Below are positions 34,230 to 44,158 of a stretch of DNA of 64,000 bases, in pieces. The stretch covers positions 806,001 to 870,000 of the forward strand of contig NZ_CP084580.1 in the NCBI RefSeq assembly GCF_021869765.1. Reading direction: 5' to 3'. The DNA comes from Chryseobacterium sp. MEBOG06 (GTDB taxonomy: Bacteria; Bacteroidota; Bacteroidia; Flavobacteriales; Weeksellaceae). Numbering within the stretch: position 1 is the first letter of the stretch; every line of letters starts with the position of its first letter. The position numbers were made by a program, and so were the translations under genes. The notes under the pieces are model-generated. The model did no database searches. It was not told the DNA's origin and was given only the letters and a program-made list of their open reading frames with translations.

Positions 34230-35006
34230 TTATTGACTCATTTTGGTGATGACCAGAGCCAGTGAAGATCTTACATTCAGATTACTTGCTGTAAAACCAT
34301 TTCCTGTATCAAATTCAAACTTCTGGCGGATATTGGTAGGAGCAGTCAATGTAAGAAAATAACTTCCCTGAAAAAAAGTAAAAGAACTTGAAAGCTGACA
34401 CATTCTGTTCGTTTCTGTGATCGTTGAGCCTGTTGCAGAATTAACAAGGTAAGACCTTGTACAGGTGAAATTTTGAGAAAGGTATTGTGTATTAGCCGTT
34501 CCGTTATTGTTATTTCCATTACTGGAATCTACAGAATATCGTACAATGTAGGTTCCTGCCGGTAAGGTAATAGTAGAAGTATCTGTACCCAGGGATGCTC
34601 CTGTAATCTTATTGGAAGTTACAGTGAAGCTTGTCAAAGTATTATTAGTACTCCCGGTAGGAATCAAAATCCCCGAATTAATGATCAGGGACATTATTTG
34701 TGGCTCAGAACCTGAAAGAATAGTACGCTGCCACTGATTACGGATCCATACATAATACCCTTTAGTATAGGTAGATGCCCCACCTTTGTTATAGATAATT
34801 AATCCATCTGCAGGATTCGCAACAGGTGTAGATGTACTGTTGAGTACAACGAGGTCAAACTGAGGAAAAAGCACTCCTCTGTTAGAAGAGTTAATATCCA
34901 GAACACTGCTGGGGTTTGGCGTGCTTGTATTAATACCAACCTGTGCTTTTATGGATGCACCAAACAGAATAGCAGTTATACAAACAATATACATATATGT
35001 TTTCAT
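34230..35006 (-). CDS. Secreted protein of the 'GINTSTPN' type (third of three)
   Basis: 258 aa. Signal peptide (1-21, cut before 'QVGIN'). The opening 'VGINTSTPNPSSVLDIN' and 'GVLFPQFDLVVLNSTSTPV' is the repeated start of a widespread Bacteroidetes surface family. The beta-rich, Ser/Thr/Asn-rich C-terminal part looks like a trimeric or jelly-roll fold. There is no obvious type IX sorting domain. Last of three related minus-strand genes (11 nt after the previous). Role unknown; adhesion or matrix is a guess. Confidence 0.75.
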   Translation of the reverse strand: MKTYMYIVCITAILFGASIKAQVGINTSTPNPSSVLDINSSNRGVLFPQFDLVVLNSTSTPVANPADGLIIYNKGGASTYTKGYYVWIRNQWQRTILSGSEPQIMSLIINSGILIPTGSTNNTLTSFTVTSNKITGASLGTDTSTITLPAGTYIVRYSVDSSNGNNNNGTANTQYLSQNFTCTRSYLVNSATGSTITETNRMCQLSSSFTFFQGSYFLTLTAPTNIRQKFEFDTGNGFTASNLNVRSSLALVITKMSQ

Positions 35007-35017
35007 TGTAAAATGGA

Positions 35018-35839
35018 TTATTGATTAAGAGCTGATCTTTGAATGTCGACTTTGGTGTTGGTTACAATGATTTCCCCATTGTTGGGAGAAATGCCCCCCG
35101 CACCTGATTGATAGGTTCCTCCTGCATCATGAGCAATGGAAGGAACCAAAGAAATAGGAGTTGTAGAAGTCACTACAAAAGAAAAGCTCAGATTAAGCGT
35201 ATGAGTCTTGTTAGTGGCTATAGACTGTGCGTTGATGCTGATGGTCTTACCATACTGTGTTCCACTTACAGGATCTACAAGCCTTACCAGATACTGATGA
35301 AGGTGAACGGGAGTACCTCCAATTCCTGCAGTTGTACTTTCAAGCGCTGTTTTTATATTCAGGCATACATTCACCAGATAGCCGCTGTCTCCCGGAAGTG
35401 TAATAGCTCCCGTCGCATTATTATAAGAGGCTCCAATATCATTAGAGACCACTGTGAAAGCAGCATCCGTAAAGTTTTTATAAGTTCCGTTTGCTAAATT
35501 ACCTAATATTGAATAATCTGCTGTTCGTTGAAGGATCATATAACTCGCCAGATTATAAGTATCTGCCAGCTGAGTCCACTTATTGTTTTTCCAGAGATAA
35601 AGTCCGGGACTTATTGAATTTCCCTTATTATATACTACAAGCCCTTCTGCAGGATTGTTTACAGGTGAGGTATTACTTAATATATCCACAATGTCTACTC
35701 TTGGAAGAAGAACTCCTTTGTTGCTGTTTTGGGATACATCCAGCACAGCAGAGGGAGTAATAGATGTTTTCCCTATAGCTACTTGTGCATATATGATCTG
35801 AGCTATCATTAATAATAGCAGGATATAACTTTTTTTCAT
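35018..35839 (-). CDS. Secreted protein of the 'GINTSTPN' type (second of three)
   Basis: 273 aa. Signal peptide (1-18, cut before 'QVAIG'), then 'SAVLDVSQNSNKGVLLPRVD' and 'NPAEGLVVYNKG', parallel to its neighbours. C-terminal beta-sandwich-like region with 'NIGASYNNATGAITLPGDSG'. Same operon as the flanking two genes (11 and 13 nt gaps). No catalytic motif seen. Confidence 0.75.
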   Translation of the reverse strand: MKKSYILLLLMIAQIIYAQVAIGKTSITPSAVLDVSQNSNKGVLLPRVDIVDILSNTSPVNNPAEGLVVYNKGNSISPGLYLWKNNKWTQLADTYNLASYMILQRTADYSILGNLANGTYKNFTDAAFTVVSNDIGASYNNATGAITLPGDSGYLVNVCLNIKTALESTTAGIGGTPVHLHQYLVRLVDPVSGTQYGKTISINAQSIATNKTHTLNLSFSFVVTSTTPISLVPSIAHDAGGTYQSGAGGISPNNGEIIVTNTKVDIQRSALNQ

Positions 35840-35852
35840 GTGTGATTGTTTT

Positions 35853-36959
35853 TTAAAGTTGGGATATTTTTATATAAGATCCGGTAGGAATTACATTCAC
35901 AAGATCATAGAATGTACTGTTTTGCATCCTGCCTAAGCGTAATCTCAGTCCACCTATAATATTGGCACTGGTATTGGAAGGGACACTGTAATAGTAAGAC
36001 CAGGTGGCCAGATGATTGGTATTGACCTTAGATACAATAGGAACTTCTTTTCTTGTGTTAGCTCCTGCTGTAAATGTATTTGTAGAGTTATTATAAGTGT
36101 CGTTGGTAAAATCTATAAAATAGCCCATGAGGTAATAGCTGCTTCCTGTCAGAGGTGCTGTTCCTCCCTGCCCGGGTGGACTTTCCTGAGGGGAGTTTAA
36201 ATTAAGATTTACCTCTACCAGATAATTTCCCTGCGGAAGGACGAGAGAATAACCGCCTAAAGAAGTATTCTGAACGACCTTAAAACCATTAATGTTTGAT
36301 ACCCCTGAAATTGCCGGACGGTTTACCAGTAATAAAGTATTGGCTCCTGCCACTGCATTATCAAGAGCAGATAAAGATCCTGTAAAGTCCAGATATGCTA
36401 CCTTAGGGGTATTTTCAGCATCAATTGTACTTTGCCACTGATTCGTTGTGCCATTGAAGAAGTGCAGCGCTTTGTTATTACTGTTAGCCCCTCCATTATA
36501 ACCGATGAGCCCATTGGCTGGGGATGACACCGGTGTAGTGGTACTGTTCAGATTGGCAATGTTCAGATTAGGAAACAGAAGACCTTTATTCCCTCCGGAT
36601 ATAATTACTGTGGGAGTTGTGGTATAGCCGCTTCCTCCATTGTTGAGGGTAATTCCGGTTACTGCTCCATTGGTGATCACGGCAGTTGCCCGCGCTTTAA
36701 AACCACCGTTGACAATAGATTCTCCGTCATAGAAATTGACTGTTGGCGGAGTAGTGTAGCCGCTTCCTCCATTAGTGATGGTAATTCCCGTAACTGCCCC
36801 TCCTGATATGGCGGCGGTAGCTGCAGCTGAAACTCCATTAAAATTTTCGATGTGCAGAATAGCACTCTGGTCCGGATTGGACGTGTTGATTCCTACACTT
36901 CCGCTTTGGGCTAACGCCACTGTCGCGAAAAATGTACTAACAAAGTTAATAATTTTCAT
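35853..36959 (-). CDS. Secreted protein with SGYTTPPTV repeats (first of three)
   Basis: 368 aa. Signal peptide (1-17), then 'VGINTSNPDQSAILHIEN'. Two tandem copies of a glycine-rich unit ('GAVTGITITNGGSGYTTPPTV' split across residues about 55-75, then a second at about 95-115) follow. Such units also appear in phage and surface proteins with beta-helical spikes. Next comes the common 'GLLFPNLNIANLNSTTTPV' block and a C-terminal domain like those of the other two. First gene of the operon; promoter expected in 36960-37100. Confidence 0.75.
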   Translation of the reverse strand: MKIINFVSTFFATVALAQSGSVGINTSNPDQSAILHIENFNGVSAAATAAISGGAVTGITITNGGSGYTTPPTVNFYDGESIVNGGFKARATAVITNGAVTGITLNNGGSGYTTTPTVIISGGNKGLLFPNLNIANLNSTTTPVSSPANGLIGYNGGANSNNKALHFFNGTTNQWQSTIDAENTPKVAYLDFTGSLSALDNAVAGANTLLLVNRPAISGVSNINGFKVVQNTSLGGYSLVLPQGNYLVEVNLNLNSPQESPPGQGGTAPLTGSSYYLMGYFIDFTNDTYNNSTNTFTAGANTRKEVPIVSKVNTNHLATWSYYYSVPSNTSANIIGGLRLRLGRMQNSTFYDLVNVIPTGSYIKISQL

Positions 36960-37481
36960 CTTTAATATGTTTACGAAATAATTTTAATCAAATACCTGCT
37001 TTAATATGTATTAATTTAATTGAAAGGTACGTAAAGAAAATTTGTTTTTTATGTTTTGTTTGTAGAATTATATCTATAAAATTATATATTTATCAATTAA
37101 AAGTGAAATTTAACAGTTATTATGTAATGCTTTTTCACTTTATGTTGATAAAATATATTGGTGTAAATAGTTATGGTTAAAGTGTTTTAAGTTGTGAACT
37201 TAAATTAACTTAAAAAACTATAAAATATAAAGACTGAGACGGATTTTAATTAGTTACCATATAGTGAATTAAAATTTAAGTTAATTTTAATATTTTGATG
37301 AAAATTTTTTGTAATAATAGGATATTATCAATCATTTCAATGAAACTTAATTGATAATTTCCATGATTTTTTGTTGCCTGCTAAAGAAGTGTTTTTTCAT
37401 CGAAAATTAACGTGTTAAAATCGTTAAACGCGTTCTTCTTTTTAAAACTTTTCCCGAAATTTGAAGTAAAATTTTAAAATT
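36960..37481. other. A/T-rich divergent spacer
   Basis: Between the secreted-protein operon and mqo. Very A/T-rich; several TTTG triplets could be -33 boxes for either side. No gene or strong hairpin seen. Confidence 0.5.
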
Positions 37482-38987
37482 ATGTCACAATCGCTTACAA
37501 GCAGAACACCGAAACCTAAATACGACGTTGTACTGATAGGAGGCGGAATCATGAGCGCCACTTTAGCAACGCTGCTTCATGAATTTGATCCTAATCTAGA
37601 AATCGCAATCTTCGAAAGACTTGGAAGATTTGCCAAAGAAAGTACAGCAGCATGGAACAACGCCGGAACAGGCCACTCCGCTTTTTGTGAGCTAAACTAT
37701 ACTCCTGAAAAACAAGACGGAACAATTGATATCAAAAAAGCAGAAAGCATTGCTGAGCAGTTTGAAATTTCAAAACAATTCTGGTCTTATCTGATATCTA
37801 AAGGATATATTCAGGAGCCTAAAGATTTTATCAACTCATGCCCTCATATGAGTCTTGTATTTGGTGAAAAAGACGCCGAATACCTTAGAAAGCGTCATGA
37901 TAAAATGTCAGAGTCCGTTCTTTTCTCAGGGATGGAATTTTCTACAGATCATGAAAAACTGAGAGAATGGATTCCGCTGGTAATGAGCAAACGAAATGCT
38001 TCTGAAGTAATGGCCGCAACGAAGATGGATATGGGAACAGATGTGAACTTCGGAACGTTAACCAGAAAGATGGGAAGACACCTGCTTGAAGATTCTAATG
38101 TAGAAGTCTTTCTATATCACGAAGTAAAAGACATCAGCCCAAGAGAAAACGGAAAGTGGGAAATGAAGGTTAAAGACAGAATTCACAGCCACAAACAGGA
38201 AGTGGTTGCAGATTTTGTATTTATTGGGGCAGGAGGATATGCACTTCCGCTGCTGGACAGCTCTGATATCAAAGAAAGTGAAGGATATGGAGGATTCCCC
38301 GTTTCCGGGCAGTGGCTGGTAACTCATAATCAGGAATTGGTACAAAAACATCAGGCTAAAGTATATACGCAGGCAACAGTAGATGCACCGCCAATGTCTG
38401 TTCCTCACCTTGACCTTAGAGTTATTGATGGTGAGAAAGCTCTCCTTTTCGGACCTTTTGCAGGATTCTCTACGAAATTTCTGAAAGAAGGAAGCTATCT
38501 GGACCTTCCGGATAGTGTAAATACTAAAAATTTAAAATCACTCTTTGGAGCCTGGTGGCATAACCTTCCTCTGACTAAGTATCTTATCCAGCAGGTAGCA
38601 ATGACCAAGTCTCAGAGAATGCAGCATTTAAGGGAATTTATCAAAGATGCCAAAGAAGAAGATTGGGAATTGAAGGTAGCCGGACAGAGAGTTCAGATCA
38701 TTAAAAAAGATGATAAAGAAGGCGGTAAACTGGAATTCGGAACCGAGGTTGTTGTGAACAAGTCGGGGACAATTGCTTCATTGCTGGGAGCTTCACCAGG
38801 AGCATCTACAGCAGTATATGCGATGTTGAATGTTCTTGAAAAATGTTTCCCTGAGAAACTTGAAGGAGAATGGAAAGAAAAATTACTTCAAATGGTACCA
38901 TCTTACGGAAAGAAATTGGCAGAACATCCTGAGCTTACTGAAGAAGTAAGGAAATATACAAAAGAAAAATTAGAATTAGAATATTAA
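37482..38987 (+). CDS. mqo: Malate:quinone oxidoreductase
   Basis: 501 aa, normal length. FAD-binding 'YDVVLIGGGIMSATLATLL' at residues 14-32, 'STAAWNNAGTGHSAFCELNY' in the active-site region, and 'LLGASPGASTAVYAML' near the end. It oxidises malate to oxaloacetate and passes electrons to menaquinone at the inner membrane, replacing or supplementing NAD malate dehydrogenase in the TCA cycle. Followed by a hairpin. Confidence 0.96.
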   Translation: MSQSLTSRTPKPKYDVVLIGGGIMSATLATLLHEFDPNLEIAIFERLGRFAKESTAAWNNAGTGHSAFCELNYTPEKQDGTIDIKKAESIAEQFEISKQFWSYLISKGYIQEPKDFINSCPHMSLVFGEKDAEYLRKRHDKMSESVLFSGMEFSTDHEKLREWIPLVMSKRNASEVMAATKMDMGTDVNFGTLTRKMGRHLLEDSNVEVFLYHEVKDISPRENGKWEMKVKDRIHSHKQEVVADFVFIGAGGYALPLLDSSDIKESEGYGGFPVSGQWLVTHNQELVQKHQAKVYTQATVDAPPMSVPHLDLRVIDGEKALLFGPFAGFSTKFLKEGSYLDLPDSVNTKNLKSLFGAWWHNLPLTKYLIQQVAMTKSQRMQHLREFIKDAKEEDWELKVAGQRVQIIKKDDKEGGKLEFGTEVVVNKSGTIASLLGASPGASTAVYAMLNVLEKCFPEKLEGEWKEKLLQMVPSYGKKLAEHPELTEEVRKYTKEKLELEY

Positions 38988-38998
38988 CATCTGTAATA

Positions 38999-39030
38999 GG
39001 CAGCAGGTAACATAATGATTACCTGCTGCC
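38999..39030 (+). terminator. Hairpin after mqo
   Basis: GGCAGCAGGTAA / TTACCTGCTGCC, 12 perfect pairs with an 8-nt loop, 12 nt after the mqo stop. No T-run follows, but the position fits termination. The ATG at 39015 lies in its loop and so is not a credible start for the next gene. Confidence 0.7.
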
Positions 39031-39053
39031 CATTATTTATTACTTATAAAACC

Positions 39054-39455
39054 GTGGAAGAAGTAGTTGTAAAGCCAGTCATTGCAAAAGAACTCCTGGA
39101 GTCTCTTAAAACCAAAGCAGGAGAAGAGAAGCAGGTAATTGTACACTGCTGCTTTCCCGCATCCCCATTTTTGGGAAATCTCATCAGAATCTGGCATTCA
39201 ACCTATCTGTTTGATAATCAGTCTGAACATAGGAGTAAACTGATTCATGCTGAGAATATTTCAATTTCTCCTTACTGGACGGCTGTTCCTTTTATGAAGG
39301 ATTTTTGGTTTACCCTGATATTCTCCGGACTTCCTAAAGACTGTAAAAGCTTTGATCTCAAAGAAGTTATCCCGGAAGAAGGCGGTTTCTTTGTAGAATC
39401 TATTAAACGGAATTCCTCCGATGTTTATCGGGTGAAAATATCAGAATCCTATTAG
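39054..39455 (+). CDS. Unrecognised 133-aa protein
   Basis: Start set at GTG 39054, because the only upstream ATG (39015) is inside the mqo terminator hairpin. The product is soluble, has a Cys pair ('VHCCFPASPFLGN') and aromatic-rich middle ('ISPYWTAVPFMKDFWFTLIF'). No family recognised with certainty. It ends one base before the nucleotidyltransferase gene, so the two are likely cotranscribed. Confidence 0.65.
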   Translation: MEEVVVKPVIAKELLESLKTKAGEEKQVIVHCCFPASPFLGNLIRIWHSTYLFDNQSEHRSKLIHAENISISPYWTAVPFMKDFWFTLIFSGLPKDCKSFDLKEVIPEEGGFFVESIKRNSSDVYRVKISESY

Positions 39456-39456
39456 T

Positions 39457-40323
39457 ATGAAGCTAAGAGAGGACAAATTAGCGAGCATTATTCACTGGGC
39501 AGAAAATAACCCGGATATCCGTGCTGTGCTTTTAACCAGTTCATTGGTTAATCCTTATGCTCCTGTTGATGATCTTAGCGATCTTGATATAGAACTGGTC
39601 TTTATAGACAGAAAAAAATATGAACTCAATAATGAATGGATTCACCTTTTTGGAGAACCGATTTCTATGATTGAGGAAGAAGATCATGTTTTTGATGGAA
39701 AACACGCCATGAAGATGGTCCTTTACACAGATCATGTAAAAGTTGATTTTAAACTTTATCAGATCTCAGAATTTATTGAGGAAGTAAAAGCTGATCAGCT
39801 TCCTGAAGACTGGGACCTTGGTTATAAAGTTTTGATAGATAAAGATGGTCTTGCAAAAGAACTGAAATCTCCAACTTATCAGCATATCATGATTCAGAAA
39901 CCAACTGAGGAGAAGTTCCGGCAGCTCATCAATGATTTTTGGTGGGATACAACATATGTGGCAAAATGCCTGAAACGCGGAGATATTTTTTATGCCAAAT
40001 TTATGTCTGAAGATATCCTGAGGACAGATTATCTTGTCCCCTTAATTGAATGGTATATTGCGGCTGCCTATGACTGGAATATGATTACCACCAATAAACA
40101 CGGCAGACTTTTCAAAAAATATCTGTCTGCTGATCTGTGGAATAGAGTAGAAGCTACTTTTTCAGGAAGTGATATTGAAGAAAACTGGAGCGCTCTATTC
40201 GCATTTGCAGATCTTGTAAACTCCTTAGGAGCTTCTTTGGCTGATCAGCTTCATTTCTCTTATCCGCATAAAATGGAAAAAGACATACGGAACTATCTGA
40301 TGGAAGTAAAGTCTATATCTTAA
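39457..40323 (+). CDS. Aminoglycoside 6-adenylyltransferase-like protein (ANT(6)/AadE family)
   Basis: 288 aa, the family length. N-terminal nucleotidyltransferase domain with 'DDLSDLDIELVF' (the DxD-type metal pair) and a helical C-terminal domain ('LVPLIEWYIAAAYDW'). ANT(6) enzymes adenylate streptomycin. Position 31-32 is 'SS' where the canonical turn has Gly-Ser, and the gene is chromosomal in appearance, so resistance cannot be assumed. Follows the 133-aa gene by one base. Confidence 0.82.
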   Translation: MKLREDKLASIIHWAENNPDIRAVLLTSSLVNPYAPVDDLSDLDIELVFIDRKKYELNNEWIHLFGEPISMIEEEDHVFDGKHAMKMVLYTDHVKVDFKLYQISEFIEEVKADQLPEDWDLGYKVLIDKDGLAKELKSPTYQHIMIQKPTEEKFRQLINDFWWDTTYVAKCLKRGDIFYAKFMSEDILRTDYLVPLIEWYIAAAYDWNMITTNKHGRLFKKYLSADLWNRVEATFSGSDIEENWSALFAFADLVNSLGASLADQLHFSYPHKMEKDIRNYLMEVKSIS

Positions 40324-40325
40324 TT

Positions 40326-41906
40326 TCAGGCAAACTCATCCTGCCTGATCAGATTTTCAATACAGTATTCTGCAATAGCAGTAATGGTCATGAATGGGTT
40401 AACACCAATAGTTCCGGGAATCAGAGATCCATCCAGTACATACAGGTTTTCATGATTTTTTAGCTTTCCAAATTCGTTGGTAGCTTCACCCAATACACAG
40501 CCTCCAAGTGGATGATAACAGATATCTGCTCCAAAACCGTTGTTGAACAGAAGGTGACTTCTGGTTCCGCCATTGGCTTTATTCATTTTTCGGATAAAAT
40601 ATTTAGCATTCTCCTTCATTGGGGCAGTATTACTCTCGTTCCAGTCCAATTTCAGCGTTTGTTTTACTTTATCATAAGTAACTTCTCCTTTTTTATCAAC
40701 CCTGTTGATTAATAAATACAGAGCTGTAGCTACGTCCATTCCCATAGGCAAAGGAGCAATTTCTGTGAAGAATGGATGCTCCTTATCATCCCAGTTATCT
40801 ATTCCTCCCACCGGAATAGTAGATTGTTTTGAGCCTGTACCTCCTGATAAAGGTTTCACCCAGTTTCTTCCGGTCATAAAATTTCCGTTATTGCCCCAGT
40901 TTTTTCCCACCTTATCATGAACAGGAAAGCCGTTTACCGCATTAGACTGTAAAAGAAGCTGTAAAGTTCCCATTGTTCCGGCTGCAAGAATAAGTTTTTG
41001 ACAATTAAAGGTTTTATCAGCAATCACATTCCCTGAAGTATCAATCTGTTTTACGCTTAAACTATAACTGCTATCGTCATTGAGTTTAATATGATCAACA
41101 CGGTGGAGATCCATGATTTCCAGATTTCCGGTTTCCAGCGCTTTTTTGAGGTAGGTTTTGTCCAGACTGTTTTTGCCATGGTTATTTCCGTAGATCACTT
41201 CTGTATTGAGGGCAGAACGGGGAACTTCATTCAGGAATTCTTTCTCCATATATTTGAAATCATAGACATTCGGAACTCTGATGGTTTTAAATCCGGCTTT
41301 ATGGGCCTCTTCTTCTCCTACCCGTGTAAATTTGTAGTATGGACAATCTTTTAAAAACTGTTCATCAATGACATTTACCTTAAGTTCTTTATGTACCAAA
41401 GGAAAATAATGGCTGTAAAACTGATCAGCATCAAGATTGGGGAAAACTTCTTTGAAATAGCTCTCTTTGGGTGTTACAGCCATTCCACCATTCACCAGTG
41501 AGCCGCCACCGACTCCTCTTCCCAGCCAGATATTGATGTGATCAAAATCCAGACGGTCCAGTGCTCCGGTGAAAGGAGTCAGAGGAAAGATATTCATAAA
41601 AGGAGCAATAGACTTTTTCTTCAGCCAGGCAGAACTTTTCCCGGGTTTAAGAAGGTTGGAGAACGGAATGCCTGATTTTTCCCAGTTGAGACCCATTTCA
41701 AGCATCACGACTTTTTTTCCGGCTTCACACAAACGCAATGCTGATACAGATCCTCCATATCCACTGCCAATAATAATGATAGGAGCATCTGTGATACTTT
41801 TATGTTTTCCGGCAACAGAATCTGCCGCCTGAAATAAATTAGAATGAAGAAAATAAAAACCGGATATCGCCAAAGCACTTGTCTTAATGAATTTCTTTCT
41901 GTCCAT
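40326..41906 (-). CDS. GMC-type oxidoreductase (cholesterol-oxidase-like)
   Basis: 526 aa. N-terminal signal of Tat-like character ('MDRKKFIKTSALAISGFYF'). FAD Rossmann motif 'IIIIGSGYGGSVSALRL' (43-59), 'GRGVGGGSLVNGGMAV' in the substrate region, and the ending 'LYVLDGSLIPGTIGVNPFMT', which is the GMC C-terminal signature. Likely a periplasmic alcohol or sterol oxidase or dehydrogenase. The RK in the Tat-like segment is not a full twin-arginine, so the export route is uncertain. Single minus gene, stop 2 nt from the convergent nucleotidyltransferase gene. Confidence 0.85.
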   Translation of the reverse strand: MDRKKFIKTSALAISGFYFLHSNLFQAADSVAGKHKSITDAPIIIIGSGYGGSVSALRLCEAGKKVVMLEMGLNWEKSGIPFSNLLKPGKSSAWLKKKSIAPFMNIFPLTPFTGALDRLDFDHINIWLGRGVGGGSLVNGGMAVTPKESYFKEVFPNLDADQFYSHYFPLVHKELKVNVIDEQFLKDCPYYKFTRVGEEEAHKAGFKTIRVPNVYDFKYMEKEFLNEVPRSALNTEVIYGNNHGKNSLDKTYLKKALETGNLEIMDLHRVDHIKLNDDSSYSLSVKQIDTSGNVIADKTFNCQKLILAAGTMGTLQLLLQSNAVNGFPVHDKVGKNWGNNGNFMTGRNWVKPLSGGTGSKQSTIPVGGIDNWDDKEHPFFTEIAPLPMGMDVATALYLLINRVDKKGEVTYDKVKQTLKLDWNESNTAPMKENAKYFIRKMNKANGGTRSHLLFNNGFGADICYHPLGGCVLGEATNEFGKLKNHENLYVLDGSLIPGTIGVNPFMTITAIAEYCIENLIRQDEFA

Positions 41907-42037
41907 GTGCTTTAATTCTCAAAAAGTATGCTAGATAAAGAGGTGGATATTTTATTTAAAACAGATTGTGCATTTTTATTACAATTTTAACTTTTTTTGG
42001 AATGAAAATTCATAGTTTTACTTATAATTTAAAATTC

Positions 42038-42655
42038 ATGAAAAGATATATAGTACTCTTTTTAATCCTTCCATTATGGGCTTTCTGTCAAAAAACAATA
42101 TCAAACGAAGAGAAAGATATTCAGAAATTTCAGAAGGAACTTAATGCAGAATACCTTAATCCAAAAGAGACTCCATTAAGGGGTGATAACTTTAAAAATT
42201 TTAAAGAGCATCCTTTTTTTCCTATAAATATGAAATACAGAGTGACAGCAAAATTTGTAAAATCAAAGGATACAAAACCTTTTGAACTTCCTACTTCTTC
42301 AGGGAAAACAAAATCTTATCAGGAATACGGAAAAGCTACATTTACCCTGGATGGAAAGCCTTACACTGTAACTTTATATCAAAGTCTGGCTTTGATTAAA
42401 CAAAAGAAATACAAAGACGATCTTTTTCTGCCTTTTCGTGATGCAACCAATGAAAAGGAAACATATGGCGGAGGAAAATATATGGATCTGAAGATTCCGA
42501 AAGGAAATACCATTGTGCTGGATTTTAACAAATCCTATCATCCCTATTGTGCTTATAATGCTTATGATTACAACTGTCCTATTGTACCGGAAGAAAATAA
42601 ACTTCCTGTAGAAATCCGTGCCGGAGTAATGTATGAAGATATCTATCATCACTAG
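42038..42655 (+). CDS. DUF1684 domain protein, exported
   Basis: 205 aa from ATG 42038, where a clear signal peptide begins ('MKRYIVLFLILPLWAFC'); the frame is open from 41966. The body matches DUF1684: 'PLRGDNFKNFKEHPFFPI', 'YGKATFTLDGKPYTVTLYQ', 'LFLPFRDATNEKETYGGGKY' and the ending 'CAYNAYDYNCPIVPEENKLP'. Function of the family is unknown. Two bases before the acetyltransferase gene, so probably an operon. Confidence 0.88.
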   Translation: MKRYIVLFLILPLWAFCQKTISNEEKDIQKFQKELNAEYLNPKETPLRGDNFKNFKEHPFFPINMKYRVTAKFVKSKDTKPFELPTSSGKTKSYQEYGKATFTLDGKPYTVTLYQSLALIKQKKYKDDLFLPFRDATNEKETYGGGKYMDLKIPKGNTIVLDFNKSYHPYCAYNAYDYNCPIVPEENKLPVEIRAGVMYEDIYHH

Positions 42656-42657
42656 TT

Positions 42658-43131
42658 ATGATTACGTTGGATTTTTTTAAACCGGAAGACCTTTCAGGAG
42701 TAAGCTATACTCTGGATGAGAACCAGCAGCGCTTCACAGCTACGGCTGAGCAGGCTTTACAAAATATTAAAGAAAGAACAGATTCGGATGCATTTCCAAT
42801 TACTATTCTGGAAGATGGATTGCCTGTAGGTTTTTTCGTGCTTGACTTTGGAAAAGATAAATTTGAACTTACTGATAATGAAAACTCAGCTTTAATACGG
42901 TCACTATCCGTTAATCCCAAAATGCAGGGTAAAGGAATCGGAAAAAACGCCATGCTGAAGGTGGATGATTTTGTGAAGAAAAATTTCGAAAACTGTGATG
43001 AAGTCGTATTGGCGGTGAACCAGAAAAACAATTCTGCCTACCATATTTATCTTGCAGCAGGATATCTGTATGATGGGAAAACCAGAATAGGAAGAAGCGG
43101 ACCTCAATATCTGATGTATAAAAAACTTTAA
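42658..43131 (+). CDS. GNAT-family N-acetyltransferase
   Basis: 157 aa. The acetyl-CoA motif A is 'SLSVNPKMQGKGIGKNAM' (about residues 83-100, Q/R-x-x-G-x-G). Motif B is 'AVNQKNNSAYHIYLAAGY'. Substrate unknown. Two nt after the DUF1684 gene. Confidence 0.88.
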   Translation: MITLDFFKPEDLSGVSYTLDENQQRFTATAEQALQNIKERTDSDAFPITILEDGLPVGFFVLDFGKDKFELTDNENSALIRSLSVNPKMQGKGIGKNAMLKVDDFVKKNFENCDEVVLAVNQKNNSAYHIYLAAGYLYDGKTRIGRSGPQYLMYKKL

Positions 43132-43203
43132 TGAAATTTTAAAAATATAATCTTTCTTCTGCTGATTTCTTTCCATAACTTTGAGTAACATCAAATTCGA
43201 AAT

Positions 43204-44013
43204 ATGGAAATATCACTTCGTAATCAGGTAGCTATTGTTACAGGAGCATCCAGCGGGATAGGCTCCGGAATTGCAAAATCTTTAGCATCAGCAGGTGCTG
43301 TAGTTATTATAAACCATTCTTCAGAAAGATCTCTGGGAGAGGCACAGGCAGTATTAAAAGAGATTACCGATGCAGGAGGAAGCGGAATGACTTACCAGTG
43401 TGATGTTTCCAGCGAAGATGAGGTTGTTAAAATGTTCCGGGATGTAATTTCTGCATATCAGACCGTTGATATTCTGGTCAATAATGCAGGCATTCAGAAA
43501 GATGCTGAATTTACCAAAATGACACTGGATCAGTGGAATGCCGTAATCGGGGTTAATCTGACGGGGCAGTTTCTCTGTGCTAGAGAAGCGATCAAGGAGT
43601 TTCTGCGCCGGGGAATAGATCCATCACGTTCTATAGCCTGTGGAAAAATCATCCATATCAGTTCTGTACATGAGATCATTCCATGGGCAGGGCATGCGAA
43701 CTATGCTTCAAGTAAAGGAGCGGTCAGAATGCTCATGCAGACTCTTGCTCAGGAGTATGGCGCCAATAAAATTCGGGTCAACTCTATTTGTCCGGGTGCT
43801 ATTCAGACCCCAATTAATAAGGGGGCGTGGAGTACACCGGAAGCACTTGATTCACTTCTTAAACTTATCCCATACAACAGAATCGGACAGCCTGAGGATA
43901 TTGGTAATATGGCCGCATTTCTGGCCAGTGATCTTGCAGATTATATCAGTGGGACCAGTATTTTCATTGACGGAGGAATGACTACGTTTGAAAGCTTTTC
44001 TACAGGAGGCTAG
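43204..44013 (+). CDS. Short-chain dehydrogenase, glucose-1-dehydrogenase type
   Basis: 269 aa. Cofactor motif 'TGASSGIGSGIA' (14-25), 'NNAG' at about residue 92, catalytic Ser in 'IHISSVHEI' and Tyr/Lys in 'NYASSKGAV'. 'RVNSICPGAIQTP' and a C-terminal 'DYISGTSIFIDGGMT' are standard. Closest in feel to bacterial glucose 1-dehydrogenases. It stands 145 nt before a large glucosidase, so a shared sugar pathway is plausible. Confidence 0.9.
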   Translation: MEISLRNQVAIVTGASSGIGSGIAKSLASAGAVVIINHSSERSLGEAQAVLKEITDAGGSGMTYQCDVSSEDEVVKMFRDVISAYQTVDILVNNAGIQKDAEFTKMTLDQWNAVIGVNLTGQFLCAREAIKEFLRRGIDPSRSIACGKIIHISSVHEIIPWAGHANYASSKGAVRMLMQTLAQEYGANKIRVNSICPGAIQTPINKGAWSTPEALDSLLKLIPYNRIGQPEDIGNMAAFLASDLADYISGTSIFIDGGMTTFESFSTGG

Positions 44014-44158
44014 GAGAGCAGAAATTGAAAATGAAAAGGGTAAGATGAAATGGCTTAAAATTTTAGGAATTTTAGTCATTAATACCTGAATACATTTTGC
44101 AATTCTACAAATTACTACTAATCATAATTTATAATTCATAACTAATTGTTATCTGCTT

